A DNA stretch of 20,696 bases from Muribaculaceae bacterium (GCA_029057255.1 JAICZO010000016.1:1-20696); one strand, 5' to 3'. Shown: positions 7,697 to 15,800, counted from the first letter of the stretch. The notes: a model not told the origin generated them from the sequence alone. Program-made: numbers and translations.

Positions 7697-8238
7697 TATT
7701 CCTTATCGGCTATATGGCAAGCGGCAAGAGCACCCTCGGCGGCGCCCTTGCCCGCGCCATCCCCGGTCTGAGCTTCGTCGACCTTGACGACGCTGTCGAG
7801 GCCGAGGCAGGCATGACGGTGGCGGAGATTTTCGCCGCCGAAGGCGAGGCCGGATTCCGCCGCCGCGAGTCGGCGGTGCTGAGAGCGGTCTCCGTCCCCG
7901 GCGCCATAGTGGCATGCGGCGGCGGCACCCCCTGCGACCCGGCCAACATGGACTTCATGCTCGCCCGCGGCACGGTTGTGCTGCTCGAAGCATCCGTCGG
8001 CATCATCGCCGACAGACTCCTCGAGGCTCCCGCCGGCAAGAGGCCGCTCATCGACGCCTACCGCGACGACCGCGACGCTCTGCTGGAGCACATCGCCGCC
8101 ATGCTCGCCGGGCGCGCTAAGCACTACAGCCGCGCACACGCCCGCTTCGACGCCGACGACCTCGACACTGCCGACGGCATATCTCGCTCGGTGCGCCGCT
8201 TTGCCGAGGCATTCGGCCTCCCGGCGCCTCAGCTCTGA
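7693..8238 (+). CDS. aroK: Shikimate kinase
   Basis: The enzyme phosphorylates shikimate with ATP in chorismate and aromatic amino-acid synthesis. The 181-residue protein starts directly at the beta strand before the P-loop: IFLIGYMASGKSTLG contains Walker A (GYMASGKS, 6-13). Shikimate-binding residues are D30 and D32 (VDLDD), the arginines of GFRRRE (about 54-59) and the GGG of ACGGGTPC (75-79). R117 (GKRPLI) is the lid arginine, and R141 (GRAKHY) lies in the adenine-binding region. The start is GTG at 7693, overlapping the mscL stop by 4 nt; no ATG is available upstream in frame near the family start. The overlap implies translational coupling to mscL, an unusual partner. Confidence 0.95.
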   Translation: MIFLIGYMASGKSTLGGALARAIPGLSFVDLDDAVEAEAGMTVAEIFAAEGEAGFRRRESAVLRAVSVPGAIVACGGGTPCDPANMDFMLARGTVVLLEASVGIIADRLLEAPAGKRPLIDAYRDDRDALLEHIAAMLAGRAKHYSRAHARFDADDLDTADGISRSVRRFAEAFGLPAPQL

Positions 8239-8278
8239 CATATATATTATTAACAAACACTCCAACACACACTCTACC

Positions 8279-9457
8279 TTGTCAGCCCCGGTACCATTGG
8301 AAGAAGTGCTCAACGCCACGGCGACAGCACGCCAGGCCACGATAGGCCTGCCTGCATCACACAGCCTCGCCGACCACCGTTTCCCGCTCACCCCCGAGGG
8401 AGCGGCGCAGCTTGTGGCACGAGGCTTCAGAGTAAGGATGGAAGCCGGTGCCGCCGGCCACATCCACTACCCCGACGACGCCTACAGCCGCTGCGGCGTC
8501 GAGATTGTCGAGCGCGCGGCCGCCCTCGGGTGCGACATCGTGCTCTACCTGCAGCCCCTCGACACCGCCGACGCCCGCCGCATCAAGCGCGGCGCACTGC
8601 TGCTGACATTCCTCCACGCCGGAGAGGCCGACAAGGAACCGCTCAGAATACTGCTCCGGCGCCACGTCATAGCCCTCGGACTCGAGATGCTCACCGACAG
8701 CGCCGGCCACCGTCCCTTCGCCGACATCCTGCACGAAATCGACGGCCGCGCCGCCGTCGCCGTCGCCTCGTCGCTGTTGGCCGACGCCATCCACGGCAAA
8801 GGCATCCTCCTCGGAGGAGTGGCGGGCATCGTGCCCTGCGAAGTGATGATCATAGGCTCTGACATGGCGGCATGCGCGGCAGCACAGTCGGCCATAGGCC
8901 TCGGCGCCACCGTGAGGATGTTCGACAACAACGTCTACCGCCTGCGCGATGCCCTGCACCGGCTCGGGCCGGGAGTCATAGGCTCGTCGATACATCCGCG
9001 CGTCTTCGAGAGCGCGCTGCGCTCGGCCGACATCGTCATCGCCACCTCGACCGAGCCCAAATGCGCCACCATCGACGCCGACATGGTCAACATCATGAAA
9101 CGCGGTGTCATATGCTTCGACCTCACGGCCGACAACGGCAGCGCCTTCCCCTCGATGCAGGTCATCGACCTTGACCTCGCCTCACCGTCCGACAACGAGA
9201 TAAGCACGCCGGCGCGACTGTGCTACGTCAACGCAGGCAACGCCGTGCCACGCACCGTGGCTATGGCGCTGAGCAACACCTTCGCCACCATGCTCGACGA
9301 GATACTCGTCTGCGACGGCGTCGCCAACGCTCTCCGCATCAACGACGGCCTCCGCAGAGCGGCGTTCATGTTCCTGGGCAAATGCGTCAACCGCGACGTC
9401 GCGGCTCTGCTGGGCGAGCGCATGGTCGACATAAATCTCTTTCTACAATTCTCCTGA
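8279..9457 (+). CDS. Alanine dehydrogenase / transhydrogenase-alpha (AlaDH/PNT) family protein, probably divergent in function
   Basis: The fold is that of the AlaDH/PntA family: an N-terminal domain with RFPLTPEGAAQLV (34-46, equivalent to RVALTP) and TFLHAGE (110-116, H113 equivalent to the catalytic histidine). A central Rossmann domain follows (about 165-300), and the C-terminus (NAVPRTVAMALSNTFATMLDEI, about 321-342) is family-typical. Length from the proposed start is 392 residues, in the normal range. Two key features are missing. The lysine-containing VKVKEP/LKVNAP strand is replaced by DIVLYLQPL (about 86-94), and the GxGxxG loop reads GSDMAA (193-198). Catalysis of the usual reaction is therefore doubtful. 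No in-frame ATG exists; TTG at 8279 (41 nt after aroK) is the best guess, with TTG 8297 or GTG 8306 as alternatives. The stop overlaps the next ATG by 1 nt. Confidence 0.8.
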   Translation: MSAPVPLEEVLNATATARQATIGLPASHSLADHRFPLTPEGAAQLVARGFRVRMEAGAAGHIHYPDDAYSRCGVEIVERAAALGCDIVLYLQPLDTADARRIKRGALLLTFLHAGEADKEPLRILLRRHVIALGLEMLTDSAGHRPFADILHEIDGRAAVAVASSLLADAIHGKGILLGGVAGIVPCEVMIIGSDMAACAAAQSAIGLGATVRMFDNNVYRLRDALHRLGPGVIGSSIHPRVFESALRSADIVIATSTEPKCATIDADMVNIMKRGVICFDLTADNGSAFPSMQVIDLDLASPSDNEISTPARLCYVNAGNAVPRTVAMALSNTFATMLDEILVCDGVANALRINDGLRRAAFMFLGKCVNRDVAALLGERMVDINLFLQFS

Positions 9458-10143
9458 TGCCCGCAAAGAAAAAGAAATACTACGTAGTGTGGGTCGGTGT
9501 CGACCCCGGCATATATGACAGCTGGACAGAGTGCCAGCTGCAGATAAACGGATACCCCGGCGCCTGCTACAAATCTTTCGACACAAAGGAAGAGGCCGTC
9601 GAGGCATACCGAGGCGACCCCGCACGCCAGCTCGACCTCATGAAAGCCATACTGCGCAAGGCCGACGAAATGCGCCGCAAGCCTCAGCCCGAGCCGGGGC
9701 CGCGCGACTACACCACCATACCCGGCATACGCCTCGACGCAATAGCCGTCGACGGTGCCTGCGCGGGCAACCCCGGACGCATGGAGTACCGTGCCGTACG
9801 CGTCATCGACGGCGCCGAAGTATTCCGCATCGGCGACAAGAACGTGCTCACGGGCACCAACAACATAGCAGAGTATCTCGCCATGATACACCTGGCGGCA
9901 CTGCTGCAGAAAAACGGCGACACAACCACTCCTATTTATACCGACTCGAAAAACACTCTGTCGTGGCTCCGCAAAGGGCGCTCAAACACCTCGCTGGCCG
10001 AGACGCCGCGCACAGCGCCCACACTCGAGCTGCTGCGACGGGCCGACGCATGGCTCGCCGCCAACGGACCGATACGCAACCCTATCCTCAAGTGGCAGAC
10101 TGACCAGTGGGGCGAAATCCCCGCCGACTTCGGCAGGAAATAA
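9457..10143 (+). CDS. rnhA: Ribonuclease H (type 1) with N-terminal hybrid-binding (viroplasmin-like) domain
   Basis: The enzyme cleaves RNA in RNA:DNA hybrids, removing R-loops and primers. The 228-residue protein has an N-terminal hybrid-binding domain (about 6-53: KYYVVWVGVDPGIYDSWTEC and YKSFDTKEEA), a charged linker (about 54-90) and an RNase H domain with all four metal ligands visible. These are D99 (AVDGACAGNPG), E139 (NNIAEY), D163 (YTDSKN) and D224 in the closing EIPADFGRK, the arrangement known from Bacillus halodurans RNase H1. The start is the ATG at 9457, sharing one base with the TGA of the AlaDH-like gene (TGATG), so it is translationally coupled. Confidence 0.95.
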   Translation: MPAKKKKYYVVWVGVDPGIYDSWTECQLQINGYPGACYKSFDTKEEAVEAYRGDPARQLDLMKAILRKADEMRRKPQPEPGPRDYTTIPGIRLDAIAVDGACAGNPGRMEYRAVRVIDGAEVFRIGDKNVLTGTNNIAEYLAMIHLAALLQKNGDTTTPIYTDSKNTLSWLRKGRSNTSLAETPRTAPTLELLRRADAWLAANGPIRNPILKWQTDQWGEIPADFGRK

Positions 10144-10208
10144 GCCCCTCATTATATATATACTATACCATAATCCCTCAACTGACCTAAAACACACAAG
10201 CTGACAAA

Positions 10209-12245
10209 ATGGCAAGAAAACTCAACATCCTGAAAAACGACTCATGGCTGGCCCCCTATGCGGCTGCCATCGAAGGACGACATAACGACGCGCTGCGCAA
10301 ACAGCGCGAGCTCACCGCCGAGGCCGGAACTCTGGCCGACTTCGCCAACGCACACAAATACTTCGGCCTGCACAAGACCAAAGACGGATGGGTGTTCCGC
10401 GAATGGGCGCCCAACGCCACCGGCATATGCCTCGTGGGCGACTTCTCCGACTGGCAGGAGAAGCCCGAATACCGCCTCCACAAAGTCGGCGGCGGACTAT
10501 CGGGCGTATGGGAAGTGACAATGCCCAAAGACGCCATCGCCGACGGACAGCTCTACAAGATGCTCGTCGACTGGCCCGGCGGACGCGGCGAGAGGATACC
10601 CGCATATGCCGACCGCGTCGTGCAGGATGAAAAGACTCATATATTCTCGGCACAGGTGCACGCGCCCAAGCGCGCATACCGGTGGACCGACGCCGACTTC
10701 ACCCCCGACACCGCGCCGCTGCTCATCTACGAGTGCCATATAGGCATGGCTCAGCAGACCGAAGGCGTCGGCTCATACGAGGAGTTCCGCACCAAGGTGC
10801 TGCCCCGCATCGCCGCCGACGGCTACAACGCCATCCAGATAATGGCCATACAGGAGCACCCCTACTACGGTTCGTTCGGCTACCACGTATCGAACTTCTT
10901 CGCCGCCTCGAGCCGCTTCGGCACCCCCGAGGAGCTGAAGAAGCTCATCAACGAGGCGCACAAGCTCGGCATTGCCGTCATCATGGACATCGTGCACTCG
11001 CACGCCGTAAAGAACGTCCTCGAAGGCATCGGACAGCTTGACGGCAGCCCCAACCAGTACTTCCACTCCGACCCCGGACGCCGCGAGCACCCCGCATGGG
11101 ACTCGCTCTGCTTCGACTATGGCAAGGACGAGGTGCTCCACTTCCTGCTCTCCAACTGCAAATACTGGCTCGAGGAGTACCACTTCGACGGTTTCCGCTT
11201 CGACGGCGTAACCTCGATGCTCTACTATGACCACGGCCTCGGCAAGGCATTCGGCGGCTACGGCGACTACTACGACGGCGGACAGGACACCGACGCCATC
11301 ACATATCTCACACTGGCCAACATCCTGATTCATCAGGTGAAGCCCACGGCCATAACCATAGCAGAGGAGATGAGCGGCATGCCCGGCCTGGCGCTCCCCT
11401 TCAAGGACGGCGGCATAGGCTTCGACTACCGCATGGCAATGGGTATCCCCGACTACTGGATCAAGACCCTCAAGGAGAAGAAGGACGAGGACTGGCACCC
11501 CACCTCGATATTCTGGGAACTCACCAACCGCCGCGCCGACGAAAAGACCATATCCTACGTCGAGAGCCACGACCAGGCTCTCGTAGGCGACAAGACCGTC
11601 ATCTTCCGCCTCATCGACGCCAAGATGTACTGGCACATGATGGTCGGCGACAATGATGCCGACGTGGCACGCGGCATCGCGCTCCACAAGATGATACGCC
11701 TGGTAACTCTCGCCACCATCAACGGCGGCTACCTCAACTTCATGGGCAACGAGTTCGGTCATCCCGAGTGGATTGACTTCCCCCGCGAGGGCAACGGCTG
11801 GAGCTACAAGTATGCGCGCCGCCAGTGGGACCTCGTCGACCGCGAGGACCTGCAGTACCGCTTCCTCAACGCCTTCGACAACGCCATGATCGAGCTTGTC
11901 AGCCACAAGCACAACTTCCAGGCCAAGCCCGTGCAGAAGCTGTGGGAGAAAGACTCCGACCAGGTGCTCGCATTCATGCGCGGCGACCTCGTCTTCGTCT
12001 TCAACTTCAGCCCCACCAACAGCTACGAAGGCTACGGACTGCTCGCTCCCGGCGGCGTCTATAGCACGGTGCTCTCGACCGACAACCCCGCGTTCGGCGG
12101 CTTCGGCAACATCGACGAGACCATAGAGCACTTCACCAAGCCCGACCCCCTCTTCGAGCCTTTCGGTGTTGAGCGCCTGCCCCTCTACCTGCCCGCACGC
12201 ACGGCGATGGTGCTCCGCAAGCATCCCGCCCGCCGCAAGAAATAA
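10209..12245 (+). CDS. glgB: 1,4-alpha-glucan branching enzyme (GH13, eukaryote-like type)
   Basis: The cytoplasmic enzyme makes alpha-1,6 branches in glycogen. The 678-residue protein resembles the shorter, eukaryotic-type branching enzymes (GH13 subfamily 8) found in Bacteroidota. A helical N-terminus and CBM48 domain (about 50-150, WAPNATGICLVGDFSDW) are followed by the GH13 barrel with YECHIGMA near 174-181. The catalytic nucleophile is D332 (FRFDGVTSM), the acid/base is E386 (TIAEEMSG) and the transition-state aspartate is D455 (VESHDQ). A C-terminal beta-sandwich ends in PLYLPARTAMVLR. The start is the ATG at 10209, 65 nt after RNase H. That gap is AT-rich with no good promoter match, so co-transcription with the upstream cluster is possible. 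It ends at a strong terminator. Confidence 0.97.
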   Translation: MARKLNILKNDSWLAPYAAAIEGRHNDALRKQRELTAEAGTLADFANAHKYFGLHKTKDGWVFREWAPNATGICLVGDFSDWQEKPEYRLHKVGGGLSGVWEVTMPKDAIADGQLYKMLVDWPGGRGERIPAYADRVVQDEKTHIFSAQVHAPKRAYRWTDADFTPDTAPLLIYECHIGMAQQTEGVGSYEEFRTKVLPRIAADGYNAIQIMAIQEHPYYGSFGYHVSNFFAASSRFGTPEELKKLINEAHKLGIAVIMDIVHSHAVKNVLEGIGQLDGSPNQYFHSDPGRREHPAWDSLCFDYGKDEVLHFLLSNCKYWLEEYHFDGFRFDGVTSMLYYDHGLGKAFGGYGDYYDGGQDTDAITYLTLANILIHQVKPTAITIAEEMSGMPGLALPFKDGGIGFDYRMAMGIPDYWIKTLKEKKDEDWHPTSIFWELTNRRADEKTISYVESHDQALVGDKTVIFRLIDAKMYWHMMVGDNDADVARGIALHKMIRLVTLATINGGYLNFMGNEFGHPEWIDFPREGNGWSYKYARRQWDLVDREDLQYRFLNAFDNAMIELVSHKHNFQAKPVQKLWEKDSDQVLAFMRGDLVFVFNFSPTNSYEGYGLLAPGGVYSTVLSTDNPAFGGFGNIDETIEHFTKPDPLFEPFGVERLPLYLPARTAMVLRKHPARRKK

Positions 12246-12263
12246 GTCTTGACGGACTACGAC

Positions 12264-12310
12264 AAAAAAAAGACTTCGCAGACGACAGCGCCCGCGAAGT
12301 CTTTTTTTTT
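12264..12310. terminator. Bidirectional rho-independent terminator between glgB and the GH51 gene
   Basis: A perfect 9-bp stem AGACTTCGC/GCGAAGTCT (12271-12279 with 12294-12302) has a 14-nt loop. It is flanked by seven As (12264-12270) and eight Ts (12303-12310), which extend the stem. It lies between convergent genes: 18 nt after the glgB stop and 12 nt before the GH51 stop. Confidence 0.95.
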
Positions 12311-12322
12311 ATTGTACCGCCG

Positions 12323-14764
12323 TCAGCGGCGCGGTATGCGCACCACTGCAAACGAGTATGCCGGAAGCTCGGCCTCGGGGAGCGTCAGCGATGCGGGCTG
12401 AGGCACGGCATCGGTCCTTGCAGGGTCGCCCGAGAGCACCTCGGCGCTGTACGTCCCGGCAGCGATACCGAGCGCCGAGAGGTCGACATCGAGAGTCACC
12501 GCCACAGGCAGCATGTTCACCATCTTGACAATAAGGTCGCCGGCCTCGTCCTCGACGAGCGACACCCCGATGCGCTTCATCACATCGGCGTCCTTGCCGT
12601 CGGCCGTGAGGGCGGCGGGGATGTATCGTGTGCCGGCATTGTTGCCGTAGAGCTTCTGCACGTAGTAGTCGGGCGTGGGCTTCACGTCAGTGTTGCTGAA
12701 ATAGATGAGGTCGGGGCGCCACTGCGTGTGGCCCTCTTTGGCAAGCAGCGGGGCGTAGGACGTCATCTCGACGATGTCACCGTTGCGCTCCAGGTCGGTG
12801 AGATAGAGAGCCTCCGACAGCGCTGTCTCGACATTCGACGGACGGCCGTCCATATGCGAAGCCCACTCGCCGAGATACACCTTGGTGCCCTTGCGGTCGT
12901 AGCCGTCGTAGTAGCCGCGGTTGTTGACAAGCCAGCCGGGCGACACATAGTAGTGCTCGTCGACAAGGGGTATGTCCAGCTCGCGGGCAAGCTCCCAGCC
13001 GCGGTCGTAGTCAGTACCCTCGTAGAACGGGCCCACCGTGCCGACCACCTGCACATCGGGGTATGCCGCACGCACGGCGTCGTATATCATCCGGAAGCGC
13101 GGCTCGAAGACTTCGGTTATCATGTCCTCGTTGCCTATGCCTATATACTTGAGGTTGAAAGGCTCGGGGTGACCGGCCTCGGCACGCCTGGCGCCCCACT
13201 CTGTTGTCACGTCGCCGTTGGCATACTCGATGAGGTCAAGCACATCCTGAATATAAGCGTCCATCTCGTCCATCGGGATACCGTTCTGCTGCCCTGCCGA
13301 CGTCACCTTGTCGACAGAGTGATGCGAGGGACACGACGAGTTCTGACACGGCACGCCTGCGGCAAGCACCGGCAGCGGCTCGGCGCCGATATCCTCGCAG
13401 AAGAGGAAATACTCATGGTATCCGAGTCCGCGGCTCTGATGATAGCCCCACAGATTGAAGAGAGGCTTGCGGGCCTCGAGGGGGCCTATCGACCCCTTCC
13501 AGTCGTAGATATTGTCGATGCCGTTGCCGTGCGCCACGCAGCCGCCGGGGAAGCGCACGAAGCGCGGCTTGAGGTCGGCAAGCACTTGGGCGAGGTCGGC
13601 GCGAAGACCGTTCTCACGGCCGCGGAAAGTCTTCTCGGGGAAAAGAGACACCATGTCAAGGTCGGCGTCGCCGTTGCGGAGCGTCACCACAAGACGCGCG
13701 TCGGCACACGACTCCGACGCCTTGATGACAGCCTTGCACCGGCTCCAGCCCGACGGCCTGACAGAGACCGAGGCGCGGCCTATCACCTTGCCGCCGGGAG
13801 TCCGCAATGACAGGTCGAGCTTCTGCCGCGAGGCACTGCGGGCAAAGAGCGACAGGCGGTAGCGCTCGCCCTTTGTCACGACGATGCCGTCGTAGCCGCT
13901 GTTGACGAGGCTCAGCCCCGCGGCTCCGGCACTCACGGATATATAATGTGGATTATTGGCATGCACAGGGTCGTCGGCAAGTATGCGCGTGCTGCCGTCG
14001 CCCTCGACCGACCATGCCGTCATGGCATCCCATCCGCCACGGTCGGCGGCGCTATACTCGAAGTCGCGGTTCTGCACCAGTTCGGCGTAGAGGCCACCGT
14101 CGGCGGCATAGTTTATGTCCTCGAAGAAAATGCCGATGAGCTTGTCGGTGATAGCCTTCGCCCCGTCGGGCTGCGGACTGACCTTCACGGCGAAAGGCTC
14201 AAGACCCTTGTAGCGGTCAGCATCGCCGGCACAGGTCTCGGCATATATGCGGGAGCGACGCTCGCGCTCGGCCACCCATGCCGACACATCGTCGATGACG
14301 GCGCGGTCGACACTCTGCCGGTAGCCGGCCACCTTCACGCCGCCGACAACAGCCGAGTCGGCCACAAGAGGGCGGGCGGGAAATATGTCGCGCGGAATAT
14401 CGGACGTGGAGCTGTAGTACTGCTGCGGGCTCCACTTGCGCAGGTCGGGCGAGTACGCCACAGCGGTGACGCCGCCGGCGGGGTCGGCCTCCCATACACA
14501 CACCCAGCGGCCGTCAAGACGGTTCTGCATAAGCTTGGGCGAAAACATCTTCTTGTGGCTGCCCCACGCTCCGAAGTCGGAGTTGACAAGGTTGTAGCCG
14601 TTTCCCACAGGCTGCCACGGCTGGCCGGCCGACGGGCGCCATGCCAGCCGCAGACCCGACTTACCCTCGGGCATCGCGTAGGCAAACATCTCTACATCTT
14701 CGGCCGCGGCTCCGAGGCCTGCGGCAAGCGCCAGCACGGACGCTATATATCTAAGGTGTCTCAC
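12323..14764 (-). CDS. Secreted GH51 alpha-L-arabinofuranosidase with N-terminal extra domain
   Basis: The enzyme hydrolyses terminal alpha-L-arabinofuranosyl groups from plant polysaccharides such as arabinan and arabinoxylan. The 813-residue protein starts with a Sec signal peptide (about 1-21, LRYIASVLALAAGLGAAAE). Residues about 24-180 resemble part of a GH43-like beta-propeller and are not part of the GH51 core. The GH51 core begins at KLIGIFFEDINYAADGGLYAELVQ (about 208-231, described by position). A jelly-roll CBM4/9-like insert (about 250-375) follows, then the barrel with acid/base E546 (GIGNEDM) and nucleophile E633 (LGEWASH), and a C-terminal beta-sandwich (about 640-810). The GTG at 14764 is the only in-frame start, since an upstream TAA closes the frame. 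It is not in an evident polysaccharide-utilisation locus: no SusC/SusD genes are in the window. Confidence 0.93.
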   Translation of the reverse strand: MRHLRYIASVLALAAGLGAAAEDVEMFAYAMPEGKSGLRLAWRPSAGQPWQPVGNGYNLVNSDFGAWGSHKKMFSPKLMQNRLDGRWVCVWEADPAGGVTAVAYSPDLRKWSPQQYYSSTSDIPRDIFPARPLVADSAVVGGVKVAGYRQSVDRAVIDDVSAWVAERERRSRIYAETCAGDADRYKGLEPFAVKVSPQPDGAKAITDKLIGIFFEDINYAADGGLYAELVQNRDFEYSAADRGGWDAMTAWSVEGDGSTRILADDPVHANNPHYISVSAGAAGLSLVNSGYDGIVVTKGERYRLSLFARSASRQKLDLSLRTPGGKVIGRASVSVRPSGWSRCKAVIKASESCADARLVVTLRNGDADLDMVSLFPEKTFRGRENGLRADLAQVLADLKPRFVRFPGGCVAHGNGIDNIYDWKGSIGPLEARKPLFNLWGYHQSRGLGYHEYFLFCEDIGAEPLPVLAAGVPCQNSSCPSHHSVDKVTSAGQQNGIPMDEMDAYIQDVLDLIEYANGDVTTEWGARRAEAGHPEPFNLKYIGIGNEDMITEVFEPRFRMIYDAVRAAYPDVQVVGTVGPFYEGTDYDRGWELARELDIPLVDEHYYVSPGWLVNNRGYYDGYDRKGTKVYLGEWASHMDGRPSNVETALSEALYLTDLERNGDIVEMTSYAPLLAKEGHTQWRPDLIYFSNTDVKPTPDYYVQKLYGNNAGTRYIPAALTADGKDADVMKRIGVSLVEDEAGDLIVKMVNMLPVAVTLDVDLSALGIAAGTYSAEVLSGDPARTDAVPQPASLTLPEAELPAYSFAVVRIPRR

Positions 14765-14789
14765 TGCATCAGATTTTAGGTTTATTTAT

Positions 14790-14820
14790 CAAAATTACAA
14801 AAAATCTGACAACAGCACAA
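14790..14820 (-). promoter_or_regulatory. Promoter for the GH51 gene
   Basis: On the minus strand TTG (14820-14818) is followed after 20 nt by TAATTTTG (14797-14790), an exact TAnnTTTG. A start near 14783 leaves a leader of about 20 nt before the GTG. The -33 box directly adjoins the terminator hairpin of the upstream OmpA-domain gene. Confidence 0.65.
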
Positions 14821-14824
14821 CAAA

Positions 14825-14854
14825 CGGGCCTCAGGAGCACAGCCCTGAAGCCCG
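14825..14854 (-). terminator. Terminator hairpin after the OmpA-domain gene
   Basis: The stem CGGGC/GCCCG plus TCAGG/CCTGA (14825-14835 with 14844-14854, one C-A mismatch) has an 8-nt loop. On the minus strand it is followed by TTTGTTGTG, a weak T-tract. It lies 21 nt after the stop at 14876. Confidence 0.65.
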
Positions 14855-14875
14855 TATATTATTTCAGTGAAACGC

Positions 14876-15688
14876 TCACTTCACGACTGCCACTTCGGCG
14901 CGTCGGTCCTGAGCGTCATTGGCGTATGCGTGGGTGGGACCCATGCCGCAGACCTTCACCTTCGAGGCCGGCACACCGTGTGCCACCAGATAGTCGCCGA
15001 TGGCGCGTGCGCGTCGCTCCGACAGCTTCTGATTGTAGGCCACACGCCCGTGCTCGTCGGTGTATGCCTTGACATCAAGCGAGAGACCCTGCTTGCGTGC
15101 GGTATTGGCTATGGCCGTCAGCTCGGAAGTCTCCGGCACAGCGCTCTCGTCGGTCTCAAAGAGATACACCACGGTTGTCACGGCCACCGGAGCTGCGGCT
15201 GTCCGTGCCGTCGCATAGTCAGGCCGTGCCTCGGCTCTGACGTCGGTGACGGGCTTGCCGCTCACGGTCACTTCCGCAAGCTGTGCCTGAGCACCGCCTG
15301 CAGGCTCGAGTGTAGGCTCGAAGGCCGACACGAAAGGATCGGGGATATATCCCTCGGCCGTCCCTCCATATGCCAGATAGCCGCGCGGGGCATCGGCAAG
15401 CTGTGCCGATTTCTGAGGCGCGGAGGGCACTCCACCGTTCATCCACACGTAGCACCCTACCCCGAAAACGAGTCCCAGGAGGATTGCAGCACCATACCGC
15501 ACATAGCGCGGAGTCTCGTCGACATCGGCTGTCACTGCCGGCACGACTTCGTCGTCGGCAGGAGTGTGAGCCTCTAACCGTGCAGCCTCTTTGTGAGCTT
15601 CTATGCGCTCTGACTCTTTGTGTCCTTTCAGACTTTTCTGCTCGTGACGCTCATCTTGGCGGCGCGTGCTGTCGTCGTTAGTTGCCAT
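14876..15688 (-). CDS. OmpA-domain protein anchored by a single internal membrane helix
   Basis: The 270-residue protein has a highly charged N-terminal region (about 1-62, rich in Glu, Lys, Arg and His, with RIEAHKEAARLEAHT suggesting helix). A single membrane helix follows (about 65-84, GAAILLGLVFGVGCYVW), then a low-complexity linker (about 85-170). The C-terminal OmpA/MotB peptidoglycan-binding domain (about 171-270) contains VVYLFETDES, AYTDEHG, and NQKLSERRARAIGDYL with the usual Asp and Arg ligand positions. There is no cleavable signal or lipobox and no beta-barrel. The likely topology is N-terminus in the cytoplasm and OmpA domain in the periplasm bound to peptidoglycan. The start is the ATG at 15688. 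No convincing promoter is visible upstream (15689-15800). The specific role is unknown. Confidence 0.85.
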   Translation of the reverse strand: MATNDDSTRRQDERHEQKSLKGHKESERIEAHKEAARLEAHTPADDEVVPAVTADVDETPRYVRYGAAILLGLVFGVGCYVWMNGGVPSAPQKSAQLADAPRGYLAYGGTAEGYIPDPFVSAFEPTLEPAGGAQAQLAEVTVSGKPVTDVRAEARPDYATARTAAAPVAVTTVVYLFETDESAVPETSELTAIANTARKQGLSLDVKAYTDEHGRVAYNQKLSERRARAIGDYLVAHGVPASKVKVCGMGPTHAYANDAQDRRAEVAVVK

Positions 15689-15800
15689 AATATACCGGAT
15701 TTTGGTTGTTGAAAACGTTGATTATACTACAGTTTTAACATGCAGGCACGCGGCGGGGTTCGTCAGCAAATGTTAAATCAATAAGTTAAAAGAAAACGGA

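Noticed and set aside
7976..8278. N-terminal extension of the AlaDH-like frame into aroK
   Set aside because: The extension translates aroK out of frame into Ser/Thr/Pro/Arg-rich sequence, starts at TTG, and family similarity begins only after the aroK stop.
7639..8463. 274-codon minus-strand frame opposite aroK
   Set aside because: It crosses the mscL-aroK overlap and the aroK stop. aroK carries all kinase motifs, so the opposite frame is a shadow.
10773..12224. 483-codon open frame on the minus strand opposite glgB
   Set aside because: glgB is a complete, motif-verified enzyme. The antisense frame is kept open by C-ending codon bias and its product is Val/Glu/Ala-rich with no recognisable domain.
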